DNA from: Callorhinus ursinus
Taxonomy: Eukaryota > Chordata > Mammalia > Carnivora > Otariidae
NCBI RefSeq assembly: GCF_003265705.1
Contig: NW_020313005.1
Location: 21,732,835-21,796,834, forward strand
Reading direction: 5' to 3'
DNA: 64,000 nt
This document shows positions 1 to 10,699 of this stretch, in pieces. Below the pieces are notes generated by a model. It saw only the letters and a list, made by a program, of their open reading frames with translations. It searched no databases and had not been told where the DNA came from. Each line of letters begins with the position of its first letter. The first letter of the stretch is position 1. Position numbers and translations under genes: made by a program.

Positions 1-48
1 CCCATTTACATTCAGGGTAACTATTGAAAGGTAGGAATTTAGTGCCAT
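1..48 (-). CDS. L1-A ORF2p N-terminus (partial; endonuclease start)
   Basis: The ATG is at 48-46 on the minus strand, 81 bp past the ORF1 stop. The 16 codons in the window read MALNSYLSIVTLNVNG. The TLN-NG segment matches the start of the L1 APE-type endonuclease, whose Asn is a catalytic-site residue in the family. ORF2p supplies endonuclease and reverse transcriptase for target-primed reverse transcription. Whether the rest is open cannot be seen. The call rests on position after ORF1 plus this short motif. Confidence 0.75.
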   Translation of the reverse strand, partial: MALNSYLSIVTLNVNG

Positions 49-129
49 TGTATTGCTTGTAAGGTGACTGTTACTGTATGTTGTCTGTGTTCCTTTCTGA
101 TCTTTGCTGCTTTTATGCTCTCTCTTTGC

Positions 130-939
130 TTAGAAGACCCCTTTCAATATTTCTTGTAGGGCTGGTTTCATGTTTGCAAATTCTTTTAGTTTTTGTTTGT
201 TCTTGAAGCTTTTTATCTCTCCTTCTATTTTCAATGATAGCCTAGCTGGATATAGTATTCTTGGCTGCATATTTTTCTCGTTTAGTGCTCTGAAGATATC
301 TTGCCAGTCCTTTCTGGCCTGCCAGGTCTCTGTGGATACGTCTGTTGCCAATCTAATATTTTTACCATTGTAGGTTACAGATCTCTTCTCCCGAGCTGCT
401 TTCAGGATTTTCTCTTTGTCTCTGAGACTCGTAAGTTTTACTATTAGATGTCGGGGTGTTGACCTATTATTATTGATTTTGAGAGGGGTTCTCTGTGCCT
501 CCTGGATTTTAATGCCTGTTTCCTTCCTCACATTAGGGAAGTTCTCTGCTATAATTTGCTCCAATATACCTTCTGCCCCTCTCTTTCTTTCTTCTTCTTC
601 TGGGATCCCAATTATTCTAATGTTGTTTTGTCTTATCATATCGCTTATCTCTCGAATTCTGCCCTCGTGATCCAGTAGTTGTTTATCTCTCTTTTTCTCA
701 ACCTCTTTATTTTCCATCATTTGGTCTTCTATATCGTTGATTTTCTCTTCTGCCCCATTTATCATAGCAGTTAGTGCCCCCATTTTTGATTGCACCTCAT
801 TAATAGCCTTTTTGATTTCGACTTGGTTAGATTTTAGTTCTTTTATTTCTCCAGAAAGGGTTTCTCTAATACCTTCCACGCTTTTTTCAAGCCCAGCTAG
901 TATCTTTAAAGTCATGATTCTGAACTCTAGGTCCGACAT
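130..939 (-). CDS. L1-A ORF1p, 269 residues from an internal ATG
   Basis: ORF1p is the trimeric RNA-binding chaperone that coats L1 RNA in the cytoplasm. From the ATG at 939-937 the frame is open for 269 codons to TAA at 132-130. Residues about 10-100 are rich in spaced Leu/Ile and charged residues, as in the family's coiled coil. At about 104 begins NNIRIIGIPEEEE, typical of the L1 RRM-like domain. A basic C-terminal domain follows, with RTPLKINNNRSTPRHLIVKL and later ARLSLKIEGE. The homologous frame continues 29 codons upstream to an ATG at 1026 but meets a stop at codon 4, so this internal start is the only one giving a long product. No frameshift is visible. Being transposon-encoded, it is unlikely to have a host role. 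Confidence 0.82.
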   Translation of the reverse strand: MSDLEFRIMTLKILAGLEKSVEGIRETLSGEIKELKSNQVEIKKAINEVQSKMGALTAMINGAEEKINDIEDQMMENKEVEKKRDKQLLDHEGRIREISDMIRQNNIRIIGIPEEEERKRGAEGILEQIIAENFPNVRKETGIKIQEAQRTPLKINNNRSTPRHLIVKLTSLRDKEKILKAAREKRSVTYNGKNIRLATDVSTETWQARKDWQDIFRALNEKNMQPRILYPARLSLKIEGEIKSFKNKQKLKEFANMKPALQEILKGVF

Positions 940-1026
940 CGTACTAATGTCCGTATTGAGTAGGTCCCTGGCAGACGGTACTACCTCTTGTTCCTTTTGC
1001 GGAGGTGATTTTGTTCATCTTGTCAT
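940..1026 (-). pseudogene. Broken first 29 codons of L1-A ORF1
   Basis: The minus-strand frame of ORF1 extends upstream of 939 to an ATG at 1026-1024. The fourth codon is TGA (1017-1015), and the other codons are open and read into MSDLEF. A CGA arginine codon would become TGA by a single C-to-T change at a CpG, the commonest decay of methylated L1 sequence. That origin is inferred. The protein could only start at a later ATG. Confidence 0.6.
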
Positions 1027-2838
1027 TTTGTCCAGAGGAGAATAGATGAATGAGAGAACAAAATGCTAACAGGTTAACAACGTCCCCAGCAAATATACTC
1101 TAAGGAAATCAGAAAAGACCTGAAAGCAGGGGAAAAGAAAGGGAAAGAAAGAAAAAAGAAAGAAAAAAAGGGAAAAAAAAGATAAAAAAAACCGAACAAT
1201 AAAAAAAAGCAGAATATGATCAAATATGATCAGGCTAGTGCATAGATCTATGCCACACACTAGATTCTGGGCGTATTTTTGTCTGTTAGAAAAAAGTGTC
1301 TCCTAAAATTTTAAAGGAAGAAAGACATATATGTACAAAATAAGGGTTGAAACAATGAAGGGATGGAAGATGATTGTAAAGATGAAAATTATAAAAGATT
1401 TTATAAAAGTAATTGATAAGATAAGAAGTTATTTGAAAAAAGAAAGAAAATTTAAAAAAAAAGAAAGAAAAAAGAAGGGAGAGAATGATCAGGCAGGAGA
1501 CTAGAACAGAGCCATACAGTAGTGATTTAGGGTATATTTTGATCTGTTAGAAGAAACTGTATCTCAAAATTTTAAAGAGAGAACAACTTACATACATATG
1601 CCAAAAATAAGGGTAAGTACTATGAAGGGATAAAATATGACTCTAAAAATGAAAAATAAAAAATATTTTATTAAAAAAGGGATTGATAAGATGTTGGTTG
1701 AAAAAGGGAAAAAGAAAAATAAAAAAAAAGTTAAAAAAATTAACTCTGATGAACTAATGAATTATGGTAAAAAAAAGCCATGATTTCTATGTGCAGTATT
1801 CCCCTAGCACTGGAGTTCTCCCGTTCTCCTTGATCGGTAAACTTGGTCTTGCCTTGCTGGCTGTTCGTGCTGATATTCTGGGGGGGGGGGGGGCCTGTTG
1901 CCGTGCTTTCCAAATGTCTTTGCTGGAGGTTGAATTGCCCCACCCTTGTCGGTCCAGGCTAAGCAAGCTGCTCGGGTTTGCTCTCAGGAGCTTTTGTTCC
2001 CTGCAAGCTCTTGGCACAGCTTTGGAGGACCAGGTTGAAAATGGTGGCCTCCCAATCTCCACCCGGAGGAGCTGAGAACTCGGGGCCCCACTCCTCAGTG
2101 CATCCCCAGAGAAAAGCAGTTACTACCGTCTCCCTGGTCTCTGGCTGCACTCCATGCTCACCCAGCCTGTGACCAAGCGTTTCTATCTCTGGCACCCGAC
2201 CCCATGTGGAGTCTCCAAACCCAGCAGATCCCTGCGGTGCACTCCCGTGCTGCTCCTCCTGGGGGAGGAAGGGGAGTCTCCCTGGCTCTGCCACTTGTTG
2301 GGTCCCTGCTGGAGGAGCAGTGGTCCCACTGGGCCGCGGATCACAGTTTATGACAACCCCAAGCTGAGAGCCCGCACCTTGGCTCTGTCTCTGAAGCCGG
2401 CTTCCCCGCTCCGATACCTGGGAGCTCTGCTGCACTCAGGCACCCCTGGTCTTTCTGTGACCCCAAGGGTCCTGAGACCACACTGTCCCGGGAGGATTCC
2501 ACCCCCCGCTTAGCCACTGGAGCGACGTTCCTCAGTGGAGCCTACTTCTAAAAGGTCCGATTTTGTGCTCCGCGGCTCTATCACTTCCCAGAAGCGGCCG
2601 ACGGAGGCCCCCTCCCCCTGCCGTCTATCCTCCCGAATATCGCCTCAGATTCACTTCTCCGCACGTCCTACCTTCCAGAAAGTGGTCGCTTCTCTGTTCA
2701 GAGAGTTGTTGCTACTCTCCTCTTCGATCTCCTGTTGAGTTCGTAGGTTTTCAGAATGGTTTGATCTGTATTCAGCTGAATTCCTGAGACCAGACGAAAT
2801 CCAGGTCTCCTACTCCTCCGCCATCTTGCTCCGCCCCC
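1027..2838 (-). promoter_or_regulatory. L1-A 5' UTR with internal promoter
   Basis: About 1.8 kb precede ORF1 on the minus strand. The distal part (about 1950-2838) is GC- and CpG-rich, as expected for the internal RNA polymerase II promoter of L1. The ORF1-proximal part (1100-1760) is almost pure A/G on the plus strand, with many GAAA and AAAAG runs. A run of 14 G (plus strand) lies at 1880-1893. The distal part is homologous to 44440-45461. Several GC-rich open frames here (such as 1959-2435) have no protein similarity I recognise and are taken as chance. Confidence 0.75.
2818..2828 (-). promoter_or_regulatory. YY1-like site at the L1-A 5' end
   Basis: The minus strand reads CAAGATGGCGG about 10 bp inside the element. 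In human L1 a YY1 site at this position sets accurate transcription start. The motif is seen here, and its function in this carnivoran is inferred. In the related L1-D 5' UTR the site reads CGAGATGGTGG and looks damaged. Confidence 0.55.
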
Positions 2839-4721
2839 TCTATTTATTTGTTTTTTAAATTTTATTATGTTATGTTAGTCACCATACAATACATCATTAG
2901 TTTTTGATATGGTGATCCACAATCCATTGTTTTCATATAACACCCAGTACTCCATGCAGTACGTGCCCTCCTTAGTACCCATCACCAGGCTAACCCATCC
3001 GCCCTCCCCTCTAGAACCCTCAGTTTGTTTCTCAGAGTCCATAGTCTCTCATGGTTCATCTTTCCCTCCAATTCCACTGCCCTCATTTTTCCCTTCCTTC
3101 TCCTAATGTCCTCCATGCTCTTCCTTATGTTCCACAAATAAGTGAAACCATATGATAATTGACTTTCTCTGCTTGACTTATTTCACTTAGCATCATCTCC
3201 TCCAGTCCCATCCATGTTGATGTAAAAGTTGGGTATTCATCCTTTCTGATGGCTGAGTAATATTCCATAGTATATATGGACCACATCTTCTTTATCCATT
3301 CATCTGTTGAAAGGCATCTTGGCTCTTTCCACAGTTTGGCTATTGTGGACATTGCTGCTATGAACATTGGGGTGCATATGGCCCTTCTTTTCACTACATC
3401 TCTGTCTTTGGGGTAAATACCCAGGAGTGCAATTGCTGGGTCATAGGGTAGCTCTATTTTTAAATTTTTGAGGAACCTCCACACTGTTTTCCAAAGTGGC
3501 TGTACCAACTTGCATTCCCACCAACAGTGTAAGAGGGTTCCCCTTTCTCCACAATCCCTCCAATGTTTGTTATTTCTTTCCCTGTCCATTTTTGCCATTC
3601 TAACTGGTGTAAGGTGGTATCTCAATGTGGTTTTGATTTGAATTTCCCTGATGGCTAATGATGATGAACATTTTTCATGTGTCTGTTAGTCATTTGTATG
3701 TCTTTTTCAGAGAAGTGTCTTTTCATATCTTCTGCCCACTTTTTGACTTGATTATTTGTTTCTTGGGTGTTGAGTTTGAGAAGTTCTTTATAGATCTTGG
3801 ATACCAGCCCTTTATCTGTAGTGTCATTTGCAAATATCTTCTCCCATTCTGTGGGTTGCCTCTTTGTTTTGTTAACTGTTTCCTTTGCTGTGCAGAAGCT
3901 TTTTATCTTGCTGAAGTCCCAGAAGTTCATTTTTGCTTTTGTTTCACTAGCTTTTGGAGATGTATCTTGAAAGAAGTTGCTGTGAGCGATGTCAAAGAGG
4001 TTACTGCCTATGTTCTTTTCTAGGATTTTGATGGATTCCTGTCTCACATTGAGGTCTTTCATCCATTTTGAGTTTATCTCTTGTGTATGGTGTTAGAGAA
4101 TGGTTGAGGTTCATTCTTCTGCTTGTGGTTGTCCAATTTTCCCAGCACCATTTATTGAAGACACTGTCTTTTTTCCATTGCTTGTTTTTTCCTGCTTTGT
4201 TGAAGATTATTTGACCGTAGAGTTGAGGGTCCATATCTGGGTTCTCTATTCTGTTCCATTGGTCTTTATGTCTGTTTTTGTGCCAGTACCATGCTGTCTT
4301 GGTGATCACAGCTTTGTAATATAGCTTGAAATTGGGCAACATGATGCCCCCGCCTTGTTTTTCTTTTTCAACATTTCCTTGGCAATTCGGGGTCTTTTCT
4401 GATTCCATACAAATTTTAGGATTGTTTGTTCCAGCACTTTGAAAAATGTCATTGGAATTTTGATCGGGATGGCATTGAAGGTATAGATTGCTCTGGGTAG
4501 CATAGACATTTTAACAATGTTTATTCTTCCGATCCATGAGCATGGAATATTTTTCCATCTTTTTGTGTCTTCTTCAATTTTTTTCATGAGTGTTCTGTAG
4601 TTCCTAGAGTATAGATCCTTTACCTCTTTGGTTAGGTTTATTCCAGGGTATCTTATGGTTTTTGGTGCTATTGTAAATGGAATCACTTCTCTAATTTCTC
4701 TTTCTACAGTTGTGTTGTTAG
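2839..4721 (-). mobile_element. L1-B: 5'-truncated LINE-1 (ORF2 C-terminus plus 3' UTR)
   Basis: The minus strand carries the last ~1.6 kb of ORF2, a ~0.27-kb 3' UTR and an A-rich tail seen as T-rich sequence at 2840-2872. Similarity to L1-C stops at about 4721, where the plus strand changes from GTTGTGTTGTTAGTGT to unrelated sequence. That point is the 5' truncation. The tail abuts the 5' end of L1-A, so the left TSD of L1-B probably lies beyond L1-A, outside the window. Confidence 0.9.
3125..4721 (-). pseudogene. L1-B ORF2p C-terminal remnant
   Basis: The region is split over frames 4758-4306, 4408-4001, 4062-3655 and 3625-3125, so it holds several frameshifts. Recognisable L1 ORF2 blocks in order are [94 protein letters not shown] (cysteine-region homologue) and [18 protein letters not shown], ending in LICGT and TAA at 3125. 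It lies downstream of the catalytic reverse-transcriptase motif, so it could not act alone. Confidence 0.87.
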
Positions 4722-7034
4722 TGTGTGACATAACATATTTACCATTATGATGACTCACTTAGGGCTTTATTTTTATTTATTTATTTTCACTTCTGCTGAC
4801 TGTATCTTTCTACCTCTTTGTAGAACTCATATTCAAATTAGTCATGAGTTATGGTCAGATGGCATTGGCAATTCATTCTCCAGGACTGCACTACTTGGTC
4901 AGAGTCCTCCTTCCAGGTCCCTCAACGACACCTATTCTGTGGGTCTCTGGATCCTCATCTAGTAGTTGTGACCATTGCAGCATGGTTGCATGATACAGTT
5001 TATGCATAAAAAAGTATGTATTCTTGCTTTGCTTTAATGGTAACTTGTAGACTGTGGGCTTTGTAGGTATTTAGAGCCATGGGCCCAACTTTGGACCTCT
5101 AAACAGTGTTGTGCCCCATTGCTTCATGGTGTGGCATTTAAAGAGTAGACTCAACTGGCTTACAAGTTGATCTTGTTTGGTACAATAGAAGAGTTTCCAA
5201 AGAGTTGCATGTAAATTGAATTCTATTTTAAATATGCAGGAGAGTTTTCTATTGACTTATGTCCTACTGTGAATGCTTTCAAAAGTGAATAATTTGTTTC
5301 TAAATTTAGTCTTTATATAAACCCAGATTTTTAACATTGGAATTGCCTAAAGTAAGATCCTCTATAGAAGTGAACATAACTCTCTTTCATTTGTGTTTTT
5401 CATAACTTTGAAAATTGCTGAATGTCCTTTTTCAGATCTATGCAGACTTATTCCATTTTTCCATTTAATGAGTAACCAGACCTTTCTTGCCCATACCATA
5501 AAAGTGATCTCACTTTTTACAGCAAGGAAAGATTGGCCTACAACCTCATACTAAGTCTCTGTTGATTGAGAAAATATACACCCTACCCCCTAATTCCTTG
5601 TCATACTCATAAACTAGCATGGATGGTGGAACCCTTCCAAACTATTTTTGTACCAGAACTGTATTTCCATGCATTTTGAAAAATAGCAGTGTATTTATGT
5701 GGAAAACAATTTTTTAAACATTGATATCAATTCTCATCTGTCTTAGAAATACTTTTCAGCTCCCAGGCATTTGCTCACCCCAGGTTAGGAGCTCCTAAGT
5801 TTAGATCACTGGAGAGAACTTAATCATGTCATGCCTCTTTTAAAAATTCTAGCTATGTGTCATTTTTTTGCAATAATGCTCAACATGAGTTCATTCTAGA
5901 AGTCCCTTTGCAACCTGGCCTTAGCCTCATCTGTCATTAATTTCACATGTATATGCTGTGCCTTTCTACATGTTGGCATCTTTGTCATTGTTCAGGAATT
6001 AAATATCACTCCCTCTGCTAGCCTTACTTTCTTTGCTGGGAAGCTAATCACACATTTCACTACATAGAACATGGTGGTTATTTCATGGGACTATGCATGT
6101 GTACTCTGGTTAGTTATGCCTATTAGAGTCACTCTCTAGTGCAGTGGGTCTCAAGCGGGAGTGCTCTTAGAGGTAAGATAAGCAAGGCTTTCTAAAGGAC
6201 ATATAGAGGGAGGATGGTACTTAGAAAACCAAGTTTCATATTCTCAACTTCCATTTGTACTCTTTTCTAAAATTGATTTTCCTCTGAACCCCATTATAGT
6301 TATGCTGCTTCTTTCTTATCAGAGTCCCTTCATTGTTGCATTTCTCACTCACAGTTAACAAAATAAAGACAAAGCTTTCACCTCATCTTACAATTGAACA
6401 TGACCCTGAGTTAAGCAAGATCTAATCTGAAATACTATCATCGTCTAAACCTTCCTTTACTCAATGCTTCATAGGTTCCCATCTCTTTTACCATTACCCC
6501 CCAAAAGCATTCTGTGTTTTTATCAATTAGTTATCAAATTTTGTAGTAGAATAATTTTTCTTGATCAATTGCAATTCAGCTTGATCCAGAAGAAAGTTGA
6601 CAGTTAGATGTGTGTATATAAATATTTCTAAAGCAAATAATTTTGATAGTGCTAAGTAAGAGTTTTTTTAGTATAAATTTAATTTAGGGTGAAATTCTTT
6701 GGGAAAAATGATTGAAATTTTGACTTCAGGAATGAAAAGAAAAGATGTAAATTGTGATTATTAGAGAAGAGTTTGTATATATATTTTTATAAATGGGTGG
6801 TTAAGGGTATCGATTCATCATTCTATTATATTCCATCAGATAGATATGGAAAAGTTTGAATTTAAAGTAACAATAGGTAAAATACGAAAATCACATCCTT
6901 TGAAATTACTTACAACTTACGATGCTTTTATAAAATGCTTAAAACTGTATCAATTTTAAAATGTGTGCAGGTCTACATCTTTTTGCAAAATTCTTCTAGG
7001 AGATATAAAGTCCTCTTAGAATGAATCCGAGAGT
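4722..7034. other. Single-copy-looking DNA, no gene seen
   Basis: These 2.3 kb are A/T-rich. A T/A-rich run lies at 4770-4790. A short sequence near 6140 (CAGTGGGTCTCAAGCGGG) faintly resembles the end of a hAT-type element, but nothing else there supports it. No open frame is long or recognisable. Confidence 0.5.
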
Positions 7035-7205
7035 ACTGTGTCTCAGATTAAATGTGCATGAATTATTTGGAGTATGTTGTTAAAAGGCAGATTCTAATTC
7101 TATATATCTGGAGATAGGGGCAGGCTGACAGTCTGCAGTTCTAATGAGCTCCAAAAAGATGGTCATGCTGGTTGGTGTCCTTAGACTACACTCGGAGTAG
7201 CATGC
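7035..7205 (+). mobile_element. MER5A-like nonautonomous hAT DNA transposon fragment
   Basis: Segments such as TGTGCATGAATTATTTGGAG, TTGTTAAAAGGCAGATTCT and GACTACACTCGGAGTAGCATG follow the MER5A order: gene-poor, ~180 bp, starting near CAGTGGTTCTCAAACTTT. Divergence is high, consistent with an ancient eutherian element. The family name is from memory. Confidence 0.55.
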
Positions 7206-7209
7206 TTCT

Positions 7210-7283
7210 AGAGCAATACTTTTCAAACTGCAAGTCACCACCCTTTACAGGGTAATAAAATCTATTTAGTGGCTGCTGATTGG
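7210..7283. mobile_element. Possible hAT-type fragment, interrupted on the right
   Basis: TTTTCAAACTGCAAGTCACC followed by GGGTAATAAAATCTATTTAG resembles an ancient DNA transposon whose body reads TGGGTCGTGAAATCAATTTAGTG. It may resume after the Can-SINE at about 7591 (AGAGAAGAATAGAGATGCC). Weak support. Confidence 0.3.
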
Positions 7284-7285
7284 CT

Positions 7286-7341
<56 letters not shown>

Positions 7342-7344
7342 TTT
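7284..7344. repeat. (TTTC)n microsatellite
   Basis: There are about 14 tandem TTTC units beside the poly-T end of a Can-SINE. A run this long and pure is likely length-variable. Confidence 0.93.
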
Positions 7345-7366
7345 CTTCTCTCTTTTTTTTAAATAA

Positions 7367-7573
7367 TTTTTTAAAAGATTTTATTTATTTATTTATTTAT
7401 TTGAGAGAGAGAATGAGAGAGAGAGAGAGCATGAAGGGGGGAGGGTCAGAGGGAGAAGCAGGGTCCCTGCTGAGCAGGGAGCCCAATGTGGGACTCGATC
7501 CCGGGACTCCAGGATCATGACCTGAGCCGAAGGCAGTCACTTAACCAACTGAGCCACCCAGGTGCCCTCTTTC
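7367..7573 (-). mobile_element. Can-SINE (tRNA-derived), minus strand
   Basis: The plus strand shows the reversed element: a poly-T/(TTTA)n tail, a GA-rich segment, then GACTCGATCCCGGGACTCC (B box region) and TGAGCCACCCAGGTGCCC (head). Flanks carry CTCTTTTTTTTAATAAT-like sequence at about 7350-7366 and 7574-7590, an imperfect TSD. Confidence 0.93.
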
Positions 7574-7590
7574 CTCTTTTTTTTAATAAT

Positions 7591-9023
7591 AGAGAAGAAT
7601 AGAGATGCCAAGAGAGATGCAAAAAAAGAGAACAAGAGAAGATAAAATTAAAGAGTGCTATTAGGATGTTATTCCATGAAGCTTTCTGTTTTATGGATAT
7701 TTGTATTTAGATCTCAACGTAAAATGTATTTCTTACTGTATATCACAGGCAAAAAGTTTAAAAGCCCGTTATAGAGGAAAGAGTTTGCCTTAATTATTTG
7801 TTCCCTAGTGTCTGTCACGGTACCTAGTAGATAGCAGGCAGAGAAGCAAATTTGTTGGGTGAACAAATGTATACACCAACAAACACATTGTTGTCACCCG
7901 TATACCCAAAACCACACGAGACTTTAAAATTGGCAACCTTAGATTTTTGTGCATTTATTTTGGCAAATCTAAGTAACAGAGAGGGAATTGGCTCTCTGTG
8001 ATTGTTCCATGCTTAGGAGGGTACCTTATAGAAAACATCAGAAAGCCAGAGAAGAAAAGACGTATTTCTTGTTCCTAAGGTGTGTTCAGTCTCACTGGGA
8101 CATAAAGTCAATTCATAAGAAACACTGATCAAAGGAAATTGCACAACCCTGACCTTTTAATGAATTTGGTGATCTATACTTTTGGCTTCTCCTGAATGAG
8201 ATAGTAATCTAAACCCTGGATGGTTTGTGGTAGTAAGACCATGTAGATATTTATGTATCTATTTTTAAGATGAGATTTCTTCTCTTTATGTTTTCTGCTA
8301 AAGTAATCTACTTGTCATATTTACTGAATTCTTTTTTGTTGGACACTGTGTAACGAACAGATAATAAATAACTTATCTAAGAGGGCTTGGGGGATAATTC
8401 TGACTGCAGGTGGGAGGCAAAAATATATGACCTCTCAAGCTCCTTTCTCGAGATATGTTTCCATTTAATTCATTTTTTCAGATTTTTTAAATTATGCTCT
8501 CTGCAAAAGTGCCTCAAGGTGTGAACACAATAGAGACACAGTGAATTCAAATATTTTTTAAGAGTTTATGGCAGCATTAAATACAGATAAATAAAAGCAA
8601 CTAAAAACAGGATTTCAGCATTATCTATGCCCACCTGGAGCATGCTGATCTCACAAAAGCAACACGGTTCCATTTTTGCATTGAGATTTCCAGAAGGTAA
8701 GTTCTCTGGAAAATATAAAGGACCAGGACTCTAAGAACCAGATTCCAAAAAGATTTGTGTCAGAAAATTTAGGTAGATGTTGAGGTTGCAAAGATGCAGA
8801 GTTGCATTGTTAGATAAAGACCAGTAAGAACTGAAGTTGCAGTATTTCTCTCCCTTGACCCCTCGAATGGCTTTGTGCATATCATGTAACATCTCCGAGC
8901 TTCAGTCTTTTCAACTCTAATGAGAGTGATGATGTTTATTCAATGCTCATCTCATGGAAATGTGTAAACTAATATCTGGAAAATACTTTAGATACACTAT
9001 ATATGGGCTCTCTAAATAGAAAC
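7591..9023. other. Mostly single-copy DNA; L2-like end near 7795-7885
   Basis: The part at 7795-7885 (TGTCTGTCACGGTACCTAGTAGATAGCAGG...TTGTTGGGTGAACAAATG, abridged) has the layout of an L2 3' end on the plus strand. Around 8870-9000 a weak MIR-like core is possible. The rest shows no gene. Confidence 0.4.
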
Positions 9024-9479
9024 AGTTGGATGGGGTGGGAGGCAGAACAATATCCCCCCAAAGATATCCATGTACTGATCCCTGAGACCTGTGAATTTAA
9101 CTGATAAGGGAAATGGGACTTTGCAGATGTGATTTAGTTAAGGATAATGAAATGGGAAGATTGCCCTGATTTATAGAGGTGTGTTTGATATAATCACAAA
9201 GTTCCTTATAAGGCAGGACACTCAGGATAATTCCATGTACTCAACCCCTCCATTGCTACCTTTGAAGGTGGGGAAGGGATCTTGAGTCAAGGAATTTGAA
9301 ACTGGAAAAGGTATGGGATGGATTACTCCCTAGAACCTCCAGGATAAGTGCTACCTTGTTGATGCCTGGAGTTTAGCTCAGTGAACCTTCTGACTTCCAG
9401 AAGTATAAGATAATAAAATTGTATTGTTGGAGCCACTGTTTGTTTTAATTTTCCAAAGCAGCAAGAGGAAACTGATATA
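9024..9479 (+). mobile_element. MLT1-like MaLR LTR, plus strand
   Basis: The order of motifs matches an MLT1-type solo LTR: CCCCCCAAAGATATCCATGT, GGGACTTTGCAGATGTGATT, CTTATAAGGCAGGACACTC, CTTCTGACTTCCAGAAGTAT, AATAAA-type signal near 9410, and terminal GAAACTGATATA. It is about 455 bp with no internal retroviral sequence beside it. It is an ancient, inactive remnant. Confidence 0.72.
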
Positions 9480-9527
9480 GATGGTAAAATAAACATAACA
9501 TAAATATAGATGGTAAAACAAATATAG
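9476..9527. repeat. Short imperfect tandem duplication
   Basis: TATAGATGGTAAAATAAACA is followed within ~30 bp by TATAGATGGTAAAACAAATA, a two-copy local duplication right after the LTR end. Confidence 0.6.
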
Positions 9528-10699
9528 GTGTAAAACAAACAAACAAAAAAACCCAAAACAGCTTATCTGGGATATAAATAGAAATTTTCAGTTGCCACTC
9601 TCTAATGGATTGGTTAGAATATGGTGCTAATGAGAGCATGGTCTGATTTTATTCTGTTTATGAGCAAGTTCCACTAAATGGGAAAAAATAAACCAAGTAC
9701 ATGTGCATACAAAACACTTACATCATGGTTTCATTCCTAACACTGGCCAAATATGTCAAAAATACATTCTAAGGCTTAAATATAATAGGGGAGAAAAAGA
9801 CAGAATATTTTAACTATATTCCTAAGATTCTGTTTATGAATAAAAGTGACTTTATGGTTTTAAGAATTCCTAAATGTAAATATACAAATCTACTTTCACA
9901 TAGTTAATACCATTTGATTAATTCAGATGTTATAGGTTTAATTATATGAATTTTACCAAGGAAGAAATTGAAGTTTAGAGAGTGAAGGAAACTGATAAAA
10001 ACCACAAAGCTAGTTAATGGGAGAGCCAGGATTCTGTAACCCAGGTATTTCAATTTCTAAATTCCACCTTTCAGCTCTATGCTTCTTTCAAATCTGTGGT
10101 CTATACTGGAAATGATCCAAATACAGGTCGGTATGCCAATTTACAAATGGGTCTCTTAGCCCTTTAAAAAATGGAAAGATACATTTAGGTATTCTTGAAA
10201 CCACTGGAATTATTTGATGTGACTCCAAAATTAATAAAATTGTTACTAGTTCTGCTGGTTGTCTTTTCTTTGAAAACTATTAAATTCTAAAATCAGAGCA
10301 GTTGTCTGTGATGGGTACTATTATTGTGTTAACTATGCTTTTCACAAAAGCCAACTGACTGATTCTAAGTTTATATTGTCAAACGTCATCCTGCAACATA
10401 TACTGATGTCTCAGTTAGTTTTGAAAGGAAAAAACTGCATGTGGGCTTGCATGTTCATGTGTGTATAAATGTTTGTATATGTGAGTATGTATGCTTGTCA
10501 GTATGTGTGATGAATGCATGTGTATTTATGGCATTTGGACCAGATGGGCCAGTTAAACCACATAGCTGAGAATTAGTTGCTTTTACTTACAGTCTTGCAA
10601 TGAATTAAAATATTTCTTGGGAACTTGAATCAGATAATTGTTAGTGGATCAATGTATTATAGTACTATTCCTTATATAAAAAGGTTACTTTCACTTCAC
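9528..10699. other. Single-copy DNA with a MIR
   Basis: A MIR fragment is listed separately. Positions 10440-10525 are a degenerate TG/TATG-rich tract. No gene or exon signal is recognised. Confidence 0.45.
9945..10085 (-). mobile_element. MIR fragment, minus strand
   Basis: The plus strand reads GAAATTGAAGTTTAGAGAG, ACCACAAAGCTAGTTAATGG and GAGCCAGGATTCTGTAACCC, the antisense MIR core order (aligned to GAGGCACAGAGA, CACACAGCTAGTAAGTGG, CCAGGATTCGAACCC). Confidence 0.6.

Larger units (their letters stand above)
1..2838 (-). mobile_element. L1-A: LINE-1 with complete 5' end, cut by the window edge
   Basis: Read on the minus strand, this is a LINE-1 starting with a G-rich, CpG-rich 5' UTR at about 2838. 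ORF1 follows, then an 81-bp spacer, then the first codons of ORF2 at the left edge. The start motif (GGGGGCGGAGCAAGATGGCGG, read 2838 to 2818) resembles full-length L1 starts, so the element is not 5'-truncated. ORF1 and the ORF2 start are well preserved, which suggests a fairly young insertion. It begins within a few bases of the 3' tail of L1-B, so it probably inserted into that tail. Its 3' half and poly(A) lie outside the window. Confidence 0.9.

Noticed and set aside
1959..2513. Long GC-rich frames on both strands in the L1-A 5' UTR (and equivalents at 44572-45027)
   Set aside because: They lie in the L1 promoter region, overlap on both strands and have no protein family look. GC-rich DNA has few stop codons.
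7269..7520. Frame starting in (TTTC)n and running into the Can-SINE
   Set aside because: It encodes Ser/Phe/Leu repeats from the microsatellite and then SINE sequence. This is a repeat artefact.
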